Source: Brachybacterium subflavum
GTDB lineage: Bacteria; Actinomycetota; Actinomycetes; Actinomycetales; Dermabacteraceae
DNA: 64,000 nucleotides
Assembly: GCF_009299795.1 (NCBI RefSeq)
Contig: NZ_VIGP01000007.1
Span: forward strand, 124,001 to 188,000
Reading direction: 5' to 3'
Shown: positions 1 through 9,788 of the stretch, one piece after another
Layout: each line of letters begins with the position of its first letter
How positions within the stretch are numbered: the stretch's first letter is position 1
Translations under genes and position numbers: made by a program
The notes under the pieces: generated by a model
What the model was told of the DNA's origin: nothing
What the model saw: only the letters and a program-made list of their open reading frames with translations
Database searches by the model: none

Positions 1-131
1 TCGTCGAGCGCGGCGAGGGCGTCGTGCGGGACGCGCTCACCGGGCGCGGCGTCCTCGGGCTCCGCGTCGAGGTCGGCGTCGCGGGCGTCGGGCTCGAGGT
101 CCGAGGCGAGGTCCGGGTTCTCGTCGGTCAC
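1..131 (-). CDS. N-terminal fragment of an unidentified acidic protein
   Basis: The gene begins with GTG at 131 and runs off the left edge, leaving about 43 codons. The start is supported by an AGGAGA ribosome site about eight bases upstream and by a GTGA overlap with the birA stop, which suggests translational coupling. The visible N-terminus is rich in Asp, Glu, Ala and Pro (it begins VTDENPDLASDLEPDARDAD) and looks disordered. No domain can be recognised. In related actinobacteria a nucleotide cyclase gene sometimes lies downstream of birA, but nothing visible here proves that. Confidence 0.55.
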   Translation of the reverse strand, partial: MTDENPDLASDLEPDARDADLDAEPEDAAPGERVPHDALAALD

Positions 132-1084
132 GGATGGGTCTCCTGGATGTCGTCGGGGGAAGCTGGGGCGGAGGGCACGACGGTCGCTCCGGGCGGCGCC
201 GACGGCGGGTCGCCGTCGAGGGTGCGCAGATGCCGCACGTCGCCGGCGGAGACGACCCGCTCCGCGCCCTCGGGCAGGCCCAGCACGAGCCGGCCGTCGG
301 CGTCCAGGCGCAGTGCCCGGGCCGTCGCACCGCCGCCCGGCACGTGCGCGCCGGGTGCGTGCGGACCGGGGACCGACGTCGCGGAGAGGTCGTCGAAACA
401 CACCTCGCGCCCAAGTGTGAGGCACGCCATACCATAGCGTTCCCGCTGGCCGCTCGCCATCGCGTCCCCGTCGTGGGCGTCCAGCAGGGTGAGCTCGCGC
501 TCGACGCCGTCGGCGATCGCCGAGGCGAGGGCGCGCGCCGCGGCGTCCCGCGCGGACGCGACGGCCCCCGGGTCCGTGGGGGCGATCCCGTGCTCGCCCC
601 AGAGCCAGGCAGGGGGCAGCGCCGACGTGTCGGCGAGTTCGACGGGACCGGCGAGGTTGACCCCGATGCCCACCAGCACGTGATCGGGTCCCTCCCCCTC
701 GAGGAGGATGCCGCCGAGCTTGCGCGCGTCGGAGGTGAGCAGGTCGTTGGGCCACTTGAGTCCGATGCCGTCGCCCGCGCCGGTCGCCCTGCGCAGGGCC
801 TCGAGCGCGCCGAGGCCCGTCACCAGCGGGTACCAGGAGCGTGCTGCGGGACCGATCCTGCTCGCACGGACCAGCGTGAGCGCCAGCCCTCCGCCCGGGG
901 GCGTGCTCCACGACCGCCCGAGGCGCCCGCGTCCGCTGCGCTGGTCGCGCGTGAGGACCGCCAACGGGGGCTCGGCCCCGGAGCGGAGCAGATCACGGGC
1001 GGCGTCCTGAGTGGACGACGTGTGTGCGAGGACATGCAGAGGGGGTGCGCGCCCTCCCCGCGTCGTCGGCTCGCTGCTGGCCAT
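128..1084 (-). CDS. birA: Biotin--[acetyl-CoA-carboxylase] ligase
   Basis: This 318-residue enzyme attaches biotin to the carrier lysine of biotin-dependent carboxylases through biotinyl-5'-AMP. The biotin/ATP loop is visible as SGRGRLGRSW near residues 50-59, followed by KWPNDLL, KLGGILLE and VGIGVNL, all typical of the ligase catalytic domain. There is no N-terminal helix-turn-helix, so it is the monofunctional form that does not repress transcription. ATG at 1084 has a GGGAGG site about eleven bases upstream. It is divergent from the acyl-CoA carboxylase genes, which encode its likely substrate, and its stop overlaps the next gene by four bases. Confidence 0.93.
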   Translation of the reverse strand: MASSEPTTRGGRAPPLHVLAHTSSTQDAARDLLRSGAEPPLAVLTRDQRSGRGRLGRSWSTPPGGGLALTLVRASRIGPAARSWYPLVTGLGALEALRRATGAGDGIGLKWPNDLLTSDARKLGGILLEGEGPDHVLVGIGVNLAGPVELADTSALPPAWLWGEHGIAPTDPGAVASARDAAARALASAIADGVERELTLLDAHDGDAMASGQRERYGMACLTLGREVCFDDLSATSVPGPHAPGAHVPGGGATARALRLDADGRLVLGLPEGAERVVSAGDVRHLRTLDGDPPSAPPGATVVPSAPASPDDIQETHP

Positions 1085-1228
1085 GCCCGTTCCCGTCCTC
1101 CCGCTCGTCCTGGATCGCGCGCGCCCCCAGGGTGCCGCGACCTGCCCGCACCGCCCCTGATGCGGGGGCGGAGCGCCTGGGTAGCGTAGTATCCCCGTGT
1201 TTCCCCGACGGTCCGCACAGGAGGTTCC

Positions 1229-2814
<1,586 letters not shown>

Positions 2815-2818
<4 letters not shown>

Positions 2819-3120
2819 GCGCGGGCAGCGCGCCCAAGGCCGCGGGAGAGCCGGATCTGCGCGGCGGCCAGGCCGTCGCCGTCGCCGGCGGGGACGTGCG
2901 GCTGGTCGCCGGGCGTCTGGCCGACGACGAGCTCGCCGCGATCGCGGTCGCGGTCTCGGCGATGAGCGTCGCGAGCCGCATCGAGGCGGGCGAGCGCGCA
3001 CTGGCCGACGAGCACCGCGGGGCGGCGGGAGCCTGGTCCGACGCCTCGCACAGCTTCCCGCGCTCCCATGCCCTGCGCGGCTTCCCCTCCGAGTCGGCCT
3101 GGATGTTCTCGGACCGCTGA
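2815..3120 (+). CDS. Acyl-CoA carboxylase epsilon subunit
   Basis: This is a 101-residue small subunit found only in actinobacterial acyl-CoA carboxylases, where it stabilises the beta subunit and raises activity. It starts at GTG 2815 inside a GTGA overlap with the beta-subunit stop. The N-terminal part is Gly/Ala-rich, then [14 protein letters not shown] and a C-terminal stretch ending in WMFSDR match the family in length and pattern. The family is poorly conserved, so the call rests on size, position and the DELAAI segment. Confidence 0.85.
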
Positions 3121-3156
3121 CCCGCGCGTGCGGCCGAGACGCCGGGGCTCCTCGCC

Positions 3157-3162
3157 TAAGCT
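3157..3162 (+). promoter_or_regulatory. -10 element for a leaderless transcript of the DUF885 gene
   Basis: TAAGCT ends six bases before ATG 3169 with no ribosome site between them. This spacing puts the transcription start at or next to the A of ATG. No good -35 is visible. Confidence 0.45.
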
Positions 3163-3168
3163 GGCGCC

Positions 3169-4857
3169 ATGACCTCCGACGCTCCCTTGCAGTCCCCCTC
3201 GCAGCGCACGCGCACGGCTCTGGACGCCGTCGCCGACGAGCACGTCGAGCGCTCCATCGCCTCCGACCCGTTCCTCGCGACCTCCCTGGGAGTCCCCGGG
3301 CACGAGGCCGAGGTCACCGACTTCTCCCCCGCGGCGATCGCCGCGCGCACCGACCAGGCCCGTCGGACCCTTGAGCGCATCGAGCGCACCCCCGACGAGG
3401 ACGCCGTGGACGCGGTCACCCGTGCCGCCATGCGCGAGCGCCTGGGCCTCGAGATCGAGCTCGCGGACCGCCGCCTCGACGTCGCGAGCGTCAACAATCT
3501 CGCCTCGACCCTGCAGATCCGCGACGTGTTCGACCAGATGTCGACCGGGACCGCAGAGGATTGGGAGCTGATCGCCGAGCGCCTCGCGAAGATCCCCGAC
3601 GCGCTGGAGGGCTGGGCACAGTCCCTGCGCGAGGCCGCCGCCGCGGGGGTCGTCTCCGCCCGTCGGCAGCTGGACCTGGGCGCCGCCCAGGCGCGCGGCT
3701 TCGCCGAGGACTTCTTCCCCGCCTTCGCCCGCGAGGCCAAGGGCGGCGACGCCCAGCGCGAGCACGTGGCCGCCGCCGCGCAGGAGGCAGCCCGCGGATA
3801 CCGCGGGATCGCCGATGTCCTCGAGTCGCTGCGCGAGCAGGCCCCGGAGGCGGACGCCGTCGGGCGCGACCACTACCAGCTGGCCTCCCGCGTGTTCCTC
3901 GGCGAGGTGGTCGACCTCGAAGAGACCTACGCGTGGGGCATCGACCAGCTCCACGAGATCATCGCGGAGCAGGAGCAGGTGGCGGGCCGCCTGAACGCCC
4001 ACTACGGCAACGACGGCGGATCCTCGATCGAGGCCGCCCGCGCCTCCCTCGACGCGGATCCCGCGCGGATCCTCCACGGCACCGAGGCGCTGCGCGACTG
4101 GATGCAGGAGAAGTCCGACACCGCGCTGCGCGAGCTCACCGGCACCCGCTTCGACATCCCCGAGCAGCTCCAGCACCTGGAGTGCATGATCGCCCGCACG
4201 GGCTCGGGCGGCATCTACTACACCGGCCCCAGCGAGGACTTCACCCGGCCCGGCCGCATGTGGTGGGACGTGCCGCCGGAGAACACCGAGTTCCGCACCT
4301 GGACGGAGACCACGACCGTCTACCACGAGGGCGTTCCCGGCCACCACCTGCAGGTCGGCACCCAGACCCTCCAGGCGGCGACCCTGAACCGCTGGCGCGC
4401 CCTGATGTGCTGGGTCTCCGGGCACGGCGAGGGCTGGGCGCTGTACGCCGAGAAGCTCATGGACTCCCTGGGGTACCTCGAGGACGACGGCGACCGCCTC
4501 GGCATGCTCGACTCCCAGCGCATGCGCGCGGGACGCGTGGTCCTGGACATCGGCCTGCACCTGCAGCTGCCGATGCCCACGGGCCTGCCGGGGGCCGACG
4601 GCGGCGCCTGGACCTTCGATGCCGCCTGGGACTTCATGGCGCCGAACTGGGGCGCGAGCGAGGCCGAGCGTCGCTTCGAGCTGAACCGCTACACGGGCTG
4701 GCCGGGCCAGGCCCCGTCCTACGCGGTCGGCCGCCGCGCCTGGGAGCAGCTGCGCGCCCAGCACGTCCCCGCGGGCGGCGACCCGCGCGACTTCCACCGC
4801 CGCGCCCTCGAGCTCGGCAGCCTTCCCCTCTCCGTCCTCAAGGAGGCCCTGGCATGA
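3169..4857 (+). CDS. DUF885 family protein, probable metallopeptidase-like enzyme
   Basis: This 562-residue protein has the DUF885 hallmark HEGVPGHH at residues 386-393, a thermolysin-like HExxH variant, followed by a second helix with GHGEGWALYAEKL. The layout suggests a zinc peptidase-like fold, but the substrate is unknown. No signal peptide is visible, so it is probably cytoplasmic. A TAAGCT -10 six bases before the ATG implies leaderless expression. It sits between the carboxylase subunits and overlaps maf by four bases; no metabolic link to the carboxylase is evident. Confidence 0.85.
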   Translation: MTSDAPLQSPSQRTRTALDAVADEHVERSIASDPFLATSLGVPGHEAEVTDFSPAAIAARTDQARRTLERIERTPDEDAVDAVTRAAMRERLGLEIELADRRLDVASVNNLASTLQIRDVFDQMSTGTAEDWELIAERLAKIPDALEGWAQSLREAAAAGVVSARRQLDLGAAQARGFAEDFFPAFAREAKGGDAQREHVAAAAQEAARGYRGIADVLESLREQAPEADAVGRDHYQLASRVFLGEVVDLEETYAWGIDQLHEIIAEQEQVAGRLNAHYGNDGGSSIEAARASLDADPARILHGTEALRDWMQEKSDTALRELTGTRFDIPEQLQHLECMIARTGSGGIYYTGPSEDFTRPGRMWWDVPPENTEFRTWTETTTVYHEGVPGHHLQVGTQTLQAATLNRWRALMCWVSGHGEGWALYAEKLMDSLGYLEDDGDRLGMLDSQRMRAGRVVLDIGLHLQLPMPTGLPGADGGAWTFDAAWDFMAPNWGASEAERRFELNRYTGWPGQAPSYAVGRRAWEQLRAQHVPAGGDPRDFHRRALELGSLPLSVLKEALA

Positions 4858-5501
4858 GCGTCGTCGACGAGTCCCTTCCCCTGCTCCTGCTCGCCTCCGC
4901 CTCGCAGGGCCGACGCTCGACGCTCGAGCGGGCGGGCATCGAGTTCGACGCGATGGCGGCCGATCTCGACGAGGACGCCCTGCTCGCGGCCGCGGGCGAT
5001 CTCGAGCCCGCCGAGGCGGTGCTGCTGCTCGCCCGGGAGAAGGCCCACGCGGTCGTCGAGGCGTCCGAGGGCGGGTACGTCGTCCTGGGCTGCGACTCGA
5101 TGCTCGAGGTCGACGGCGAGGTCATCGGCAAGCCGCACACCCCGGAGCGGGCGACGGAGCGCTGGCGGGAGCTGCGCGGCCGCACCGCCGTGCTCCACAG
5201 CGGGCACTGGCTCGTGGACGACCGGGACGTCGAGGACGAGGGCACGGGCGCCACGATCGGGGCGACGGCGAGCGCCGAGGTCTCCTTCGCCGATCTCTCC
5301 GATGAGGAGATCGAGGCCTACGTCGCGACCGGCGAGCCGCTCGGCGTCGCGGGCGGCTTCACGATCGACGGGCTCGGCGGGCCCTTCATCACCTCCGTGA
5401 CGGGCGATCCGCACGCCGTCGTCGGCCTGAGCCTCCCGCTGCTGCGCGATCTGCTCGCCCAGATCGGCATCGGCGTCCACGAGCTCTGGCGCGAGGGCTG
5501 A
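4854..5501 (+). CDS. maf: Maf-like nucleoside triphosphate pyrophosphatase
   Basis: This 215-residue house-cleaning enzyme hydrolyses non-canonical or modified NTPs to NMP and pyrophosphate. The N-terminal signature reads ASASQGRR at residues 14-21, where the usual S-P-R-R has Gln-Gly before Arg-Arg. The metal-binding Asp lies in GCDSMLEVDG (Asp81) and a conserved GKP follows. It starts at ATG 4854 inside an ATGA overlap with the DUF885 gene. Position next to acyl-CoA carboxylase genes is common in high-GC Gram-positives. Confidence 0.88.
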   Translation: MSVVDESLPLLLLASASQGRRSTLERAGIEFDAMAADLDEDALLAAAGDLEPAEAVLLLAREKAHAVVEASEGGYVVLGCDSMLEVDGEVIGKPHTPERATERWRELRGRTAVLHSGHWLVDDRDVEDEGTGATIGATASAEVSFADLSDEEIEAYVATGEPLGVAGGFTIDGLGGPFITSVTGDPHAVVGLSLPLLRDLLAQIGIGVHELWREG

Positions 5502-5562
5502 GACCGCGGCTGCAGAGTCGCGCGGTCGCAGAGTGAGGTGCGCGGCGCGCCGCGCGGGAGGA

Positions 5563-5591
5563 TTCGACGCGCGCGTCCGCTGAACTAGACT
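5563..5591 (+). promoter_or_regulatory. Promoter of the biotin carboxylase gene
   Basis: TTCGAC (5563-5568) and TAGACT (5586-5591) are 17 bases apart. A GGAAGGA ribosome site at 5611-5617 sits eight bases before ATG 5626, so this transcript has a leader. Confidence 0.5.
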
Positions 5592-5625
5592 CGACCCGAT
5601 CATCTCCCCCGGAAGGACCCGCCCC

Positions 5626-7404
5626 ATGGCATCTCGCAGCTCCCAGCACCGCCCGTTCGGATCGGTGCTCATCGCCAATCGCGGGGAGATCGCGGTGCGT
5701 GTGGCCAGGGCCTGCAGGGACGCGGGACTGCGCTCGATCGCCGTCTACGCGGACCCCGACCGCAACGCGCTGCACACCACGGTGGCCGACGAGGCATACG
5801 CGCTGGGCGGCGAGACCGCCGCGAACTCGTACCTGGTCGTGGACAAGCTCCTGGACATCGCCGAGCGCTCGGGCGCCGAGGCCGTCCACCCCGGCTACGG
5901 CTTCCTCTCGGAGAACGCCGAGTTCGCGCAGGCCGTGATCGATGCGGGTCTGGTGTGGATCGGCCCGCCCCCGTCTGCCATCGAGTCGCTCGGCGACAAG
6001 GTCTCCGCCCGGCATATCGCCGAGAGGGCCGGCGCACCGCTCGTCGCGGGCACCAAGGACCCGGTCGAGGGCAGCGACGAGGTCGTCGCGTTCGCCCGTG
6101 AGCACGGGCTGCCGATCGCGATCAAGGCCGCCTTCGGCGGAGGCGGCCGCGGCCTCAAGGTCGCCCGCGAGGAGTCCGAGGTCCGCGAGCTGTTCGACTC
6201 CGCGGTGCGCGAGGCGATCGCCGCCTTCGGCCGCGGCGAGTGCTTCGTCGAGAAGTACCTCGACGCGCCGCGGCACGTGGAGACGCAGTGCCTCGCCGAT
6301 TCCCACGGCAACATCCAGGTCGTCTCGACCCGCGACTGCTCCCTGCAGCGCCGCCATCAGAAGCTCGTCGAGGAGGCGCCCGCGCCGTTCCTCAGCCGCG
6401 AGCAGAACGCCGAGCTCGTGGCCGCCTCGAAGTCGATCCTGGCCGAGGCGGGCTACGTGGGCGCCGGCACCTGCGAGTTCCTCGTGGGCACGGACGGCAC
6501 CATCTCCTTCCTCGAGGTCAACACGCGCCTCCAGGTCGAGCACCCGGTCTCCGAGGAGGTCGCCGGCGTGGACCTGGTGCGCGAGCAGTTCCGCATCGCC
6601 TCCGGCGAGAAGATCTCCTCGACCGATCCGATCGCGCGCGGGCACTCCTTCGAGTTCCGCCTCAACGGCGAGGACGCGGGCCGCGGCTTCCTGCCCTCGC
6701 CCGGCGTCGTCAAGCTCTTCTCCCCGCCGTCGGGCCCCGGCGTGCGCGTGGACTCCGGCGTGCGCGAGGGCGACGAGGTCTCGGGGGCCTTCGACTCGAT
6801 GCTCGGCAAGCTCATCATCACCGGCGCCACCCGTCAGGAGGCGCTCGAGCGCTCCCGCCGCGCGCTCGAGGAGTTCCGCATCGAGGGCATGCCCACGGTG
6901 CTCCCCTTCCATCGGAAGGTCGTGAGCGACCCGGCGTTCGCCCCGTCGGATGCGAAGACGCCGTTCTCCGTCCACACCCGCTGGATCGAGACCGAGTTCC
7001 ACAACGACATCCCGCAGGCGCCGCTGCCCGCGCAGCCCGAGGAGCCCGAGGGCCGCGAGTCCGTGGTCGTCGAGGTCGACGGCAGGCGCGTCGAGGTCAG
7101 CCTGCCCGCCTCGCTGCGCGCCCCGCAGCAGCCCGTGCGCCAGCGCCGCCGCGTCGGCAAGCGCCAGGCGGAGGCCGGCTCCGCGGGCGGCGCCGCCGTC
7201 ACCGCGCCGATGCAGGGCACGATCGTGAAGATCATGGTCGAGAACGGGCAGAGCGTCGCCGACGGCGACCTCGTGCTCGTCCTCGAGGCCATGAAGATGG
7301 AGCAGCCCATCACCGCGCACCGCTCCGGCAGGATCACGGGCCTGGACGCGGAGGTCGGCGCGACCGTCTCCGCGGGCGCCGTGCTCTGCAGCATCGAGGA
7401 CTGA
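5626..7404 (+). CDS. Acyl-CoA carboxylase alpha subunit (biotin carboxylase plus BCCP)
   Basis: This 592-residue protein fuses a biotin carboxylase with a C-terminal biotin carrier domain. It begins with the biotin carboxylase motif [16 protein letters not shown], has the glycine-rich ATP-grasp loop [12 protein letters not shown] and the [16 protein letters not shown] active-site stretch. The biotinylation motif EAMKMEQP lies near the end, with the modified lysine at about residue 557. It should work with the beta and epsilon subunits upstream and be biotinylated by BirA. It has its own promoter rather than sharing that of maf. Confidence 0.95.
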   Translation: MASRSSQHRPFGSVLIANRGEIAVRVARACRDAGLRSIAVYADPDRNALHTTVADEAYALGGETAANSYLVVDKLLDIAERSGAEAVHPGYGFLSENAEFAQAVIDAGLVWIGPPPSAIESLGDKVSARHIAERAGAPLVAGTKDPVEGSDEVVAFAREHGLPIAIKAAFGGGGRGLKVAREESEVRELFDSAVREAIAAFGRGECFVEKYLDAPRHVETQCLADSHGNIQVVSTRDCSLQRRHQKLVEEAPAPFLSREQNAELVAASKSILAEAGYVGAGTCEFLVGTDGTISFLEVNTRLQVEHPVSEEVAGVDLVREQFRIASGEKISSTDPIARGHSFEFRLNGEDAGRGFLPSPGVVKLFSPPSGPGVRVDSGVREGDEVSGAFDSMLGKLIITGATRQEALERSRRALEEFRIEGMPTVLPFHRKVVSDPAFAPSDAKTPFSVHTRWIETEFHNDIPQAPLPAQPEEPEGRESVVVEVDGRRVEVSLPASLRAPQQPVRQRRRVGKRQAEAGSAGGAAVTAPMQGTIVKIMVENGQSVADGDLVLVLEAMKMEQPITAHRSGRITGLDAEVGATVSAGAVLCSIED

Positions 7405-7435
7405 GAGCGCTCGCCCCTCGCGCCCGTGGAGCGGG

Positions 7436-8923
7436 CTACTCCCCCGCTGGCCGTCGCGCCGCCTCGGCGATCGAGCCCGTCAGCGAGGGGTAGACCGTGA
7501 AGGCGGAGGCGAGTTCGTCGGCCGTCATCCTCTGCGCCACGGCGAGGGTGATGGGGTGGATGAGCTCGCTCGCCCGCGGGGCCACGACCACCCCGCCCAT
7601 CACGGTCCCCGAACCGGGGCGCACGACGAGCTTCACGAAGCCGGCCGTGAGCCCCTGCATCTTCGCGCGCGGATTCGTCGCGAGCGGGAGCACGTGCACC
7701 TCGCCGTCGGCCCCGTCGACGAGCTCGCGGGCGCCGAGTCCGACCATGGCGATCTCGGGGCTCGTGAACACGGCCGAGGACACCTGCTGATGGATGAGCG
7801 GTCCCACCGCCTCGCCGAGCGCGTGGTGCATGGCGATGCGCCCCTGCATGGCGGCGACGGAGGCGAGCGGGTGGACGCCCGTGCAGTCCCCCGCCGCGTA
7901 GACCCCGCGCACGGAGGTGCGGGAGACCCGGTCGGTGTCGACGTGGCCGCTGGGCCGCAGGCGCACGCCCGCCTCCTCGAGCCCCAGCCCGGCGGTCGCG
8001 GGGACCGCGCCGAGGGCCATCAGCACATGGCTGCCGCGGATCTCGCGGCCGTCCTCGAGGGTGACGACGACTCCTTCCCCGCTTCCTTCCCCGCCGTCGT
8101 CGTCGGCCCGTTCGCGCCGCGCGGAGGCGGCGCGGGAGCGGGAGCACAGCGTGACGCCGCGGCGGGTGAAGGCCTCCTCGAGCACGGCGGCGGCGTCCTC
8201 GTCGCCTCCCGGGAGCACCTGGTCGCGCGAGGAGACCAGCGTGACCTCGCTGCCGAGCGCGCGGTAGGCGCTCGCGAACTCGGCGCCCGTGACCCCGGAG
8301 CCGACGACGATCAGGTGCGAGGGCAGCTCGTCGAGGTCGTAGAGCTGGGTCCAGGAGAGGATCCGCTCGCCGTCCGGCCGCCCCTCGGGCAGCTCGCGGG
8401 GACGCGCGCCGACGGACACCAGGACCACGTCGGCCGGGAGCACCTCGACGACTTCGCCGTCCGCTGACAGCACCGCCGCGTGCTCGGCGTCCTCGAGGCG
8501 TCCGCGCCCCTCGTGCACGACGACGCCGGCGGCTGCGAGCGAGGCCGCGATGTCCTCCGACTGGGCGCGGGCGAGGGCGCGCAGCCGCTCGTTCACGCGG
8601 GCGAGATCCACCGTGAGGGATCCGGCGACGGGCTCCCCGGCGTCCTCGGCGTCGCGGATGCCGAGCCCGGCCGAGGCGCCGACGAGGTCGAGGACGTCGG
8701 CCGTGGCGACGAGGCTCTTGGAGGGGACCACGTCGGTGAGCACCGCCGCGCCGCCGATGCCGCGCTCCTCGATGAGGGTGACCCGGGCGCCGGTGCGCGC
8801 GGCCGTCAGGGCCGCCTCGTACCCGCCGGGGCCTCCGCCGATGATCACGACCCGCGGCGCGGCGTCGCCGTCGGCGCCGGTGCGGTCGGGGTCCGGGGGC
8901 AGTGCAGTGCTCGGATCGGCCAT
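7436..8923 (-). CDS. NAD(P)H-quinone dehydrogenase, LpdA type
   Basis: This 495-residue flavoprotein belongs to the pyridine nucleotide-disulfide oxidoreductase family. The FAD motif GGGPGG is at residues 29-34 and a second nucleotide site reads VVGSGVTGAE. Where true lipoamide dehydrogenases carry a CxxxxC redox pair, this protein has GGAAVLTDVVPSKSL, with no cysteine. That matches the mycobacterial LpdA group that reduces quinones rather than lipoamide. ATG 8923 is chosen from family length; an in-frame GTG six codons earlier is possible and no strong ribosome site decides between them. It converges on the biotin carboxylase gene and diverges from the phosphorylase gene. Confidence 0.88.
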   Translation of the reverse strand: MADPSTALPPDPDRTGADGDAAPRVVIIGGGPGGYEAALTAARTGARVTLIEERGIGGAAVLTDVVPSKSLVATADVLDLVGASAGLGIRDAEDAGEPVAGSLTVDLARVNERLRALARAQSEDIAASLAAAGVVVHEGRGRLEDAEHAAVLSADGEVVEVLPADVVLVSVGARPRELPEGRPDGERILSWTQLYDLDELPSHLIVVGSGVTGAEFASAYRALGSEVTLVSSRDQVLPGGDEDAAAVLEEAFTRRGVTLCSRSRAASARRERADDDGGEGSGEGVVVTLEDGREIRGSHVLMALGAVPATAGLGLEEAGVRLRPSGHVDTDRVSRTSVRGVYAAGDCTGVHPLASVAAMQGRIAMHHALGEAVGPLIHQQVSSAVFTSPEIAMVGLGARELVDGADGEVHVLPLATNPRAKMQGLTAGFVKLVVRPGSGTVMGGVVVAPRASELIHPITLAVAQRMTADELASAFTVYPSLTGSIAEAARRPAGE

Positions 8924-8950
8924 CTGCTCATTGTGGCCCACGAGCCGCCG

Positions 8951-8956
8951 TAGGCT
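8951..8956 (+). promoter_or_regulatory. -10 element for a leaderless transcript of the nucleoside phosphorylase gene
   Basis: TAGGCT lies seven bases before ATG 8964 in the 40-base divergent gap. No ribosome site is present before the ATG. Confidence 0.45.
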
Positions 8957-8963
8957 GGGGCGC

Positions 8964-9788
8964 ATGAGCGAACTCGACGTCGATCCCCAGGCCGCGGCCC
9001 GCGAGGCGGCCGCCCGCATCGCCGATCTCAGCGGCGTTCCCCGTCACGACATCGCCCTGGTGCTGGGCTCCGGCTGGGGCGGCGCGGCCGACCTGCTGGG
9101 AGAGACCGTCTGGGAGGCACCGGCGACCCAGGTCCCCGGTTTCCGTGCTCCCGCCCTCGCGGGTCACGTGGGGACGCTGCGCTCGATCGCGATCGAGGGC
9201 ACCGACGCCCACGCGCTCGTGATCGGCGCCCGCACCCACTACTACGAGGGCGCGGGGGTCGAGGCCGTGGTCCACGGCGTGCGCACCGCCGCGGCGACCG
9301 GCGCCGGCACCATGGTGCTGACCAACGGGTGCGGCGGGATCGACGAGTCCTGGGCGCCCGGCACCCCGGTGCTGATCTCCGACCAGATCAACTTCACGGG
9401 CGCGAGCCCGCTGCGCGGCGCGACGTTCGTGGACGTCACCGACCTGTACACCCCGCGCCTGCGGGACGTGGCCCACGAGGTCGACCCCTCGCTCGCCGAG
9501 GGCGTCTACATGCAGTTCCGCGGCCCCAGCTACGAGACCCCGGCCGAGGTCCGCATGGCCCGCACCATGGGCGCGACCCTCGTGGGCATGTCCACGGCGC
9601 TCGAGGCCATCGCCGCCCGCGAGGCCGGCATGGACATCCTGGGTATCTCGCTGGTGACGAACCTGGCGGCGGGCATCAGCCCCACCCCTCTGAGTCACGA
9701 GGAGGTCGTCGAGGCGGGCCGCGAGGCCGGTCCGCGCATCGCCGACCTGCTCGCGCGCGTGGTCCGCAGGATCGCCGAGGCGGCGTGA
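8964..9788 (+). CDS. Purine nucleoside phosphorylase
   Basis: This 274-residue enzyme splits purine (deoxy)nucleosides with phosphate to base and (deoxy)ribose-1-phosphate. The trimeric-class fold is shown by LVLGSGWGGAADLL near the N-terminus (phosphate site), the HYYEG segment, the NGCGGI turn and YETPAEVRMAR. The stop overlaps the phosphosugar mutase start (TGATG). The mutase could convert the ribose-1-phosphate made here to ribose-5-phosphate, a classic salvage pairing. Confidence 0.92.
   Translation: MSELDVDPQAAAREAAARIADLSGVPRHDIALVLGSGWGGAADLLGETVWEAPATQVPGFRAPALAGHVGTLRSIAIEGTDAHALVIGARTHYYEGAGVEAVVHGVRTAAATGAGTMVLTNGCGGIDESWAPGTPVLISDQINFTGASPLRGATFVDVTDLYTPRLRDVAHEVDPSLAEGVYMQFRGPSYETPAEVRMARTMGATLVGMSTALEAIAAREAGMDILGISLVTNLAAGISPTPLSHEEVVEAGREAGPRIADLLARVVRRIAEAA

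Noticed and set aside
1182-1192. Promoter TAGCGT/TAGTAT before the carboxyltransferase gene
   Set aside because: Possible -10 sequences are present but no -35 and two overlapping options, so no firm call was made.
7405-7435. Terminator between the convergent biotin carboxylase and LpdA genes
   Set aside because: Only a 5-bp stem (GCCCG/CGGGC) can be formed, too weak to call.
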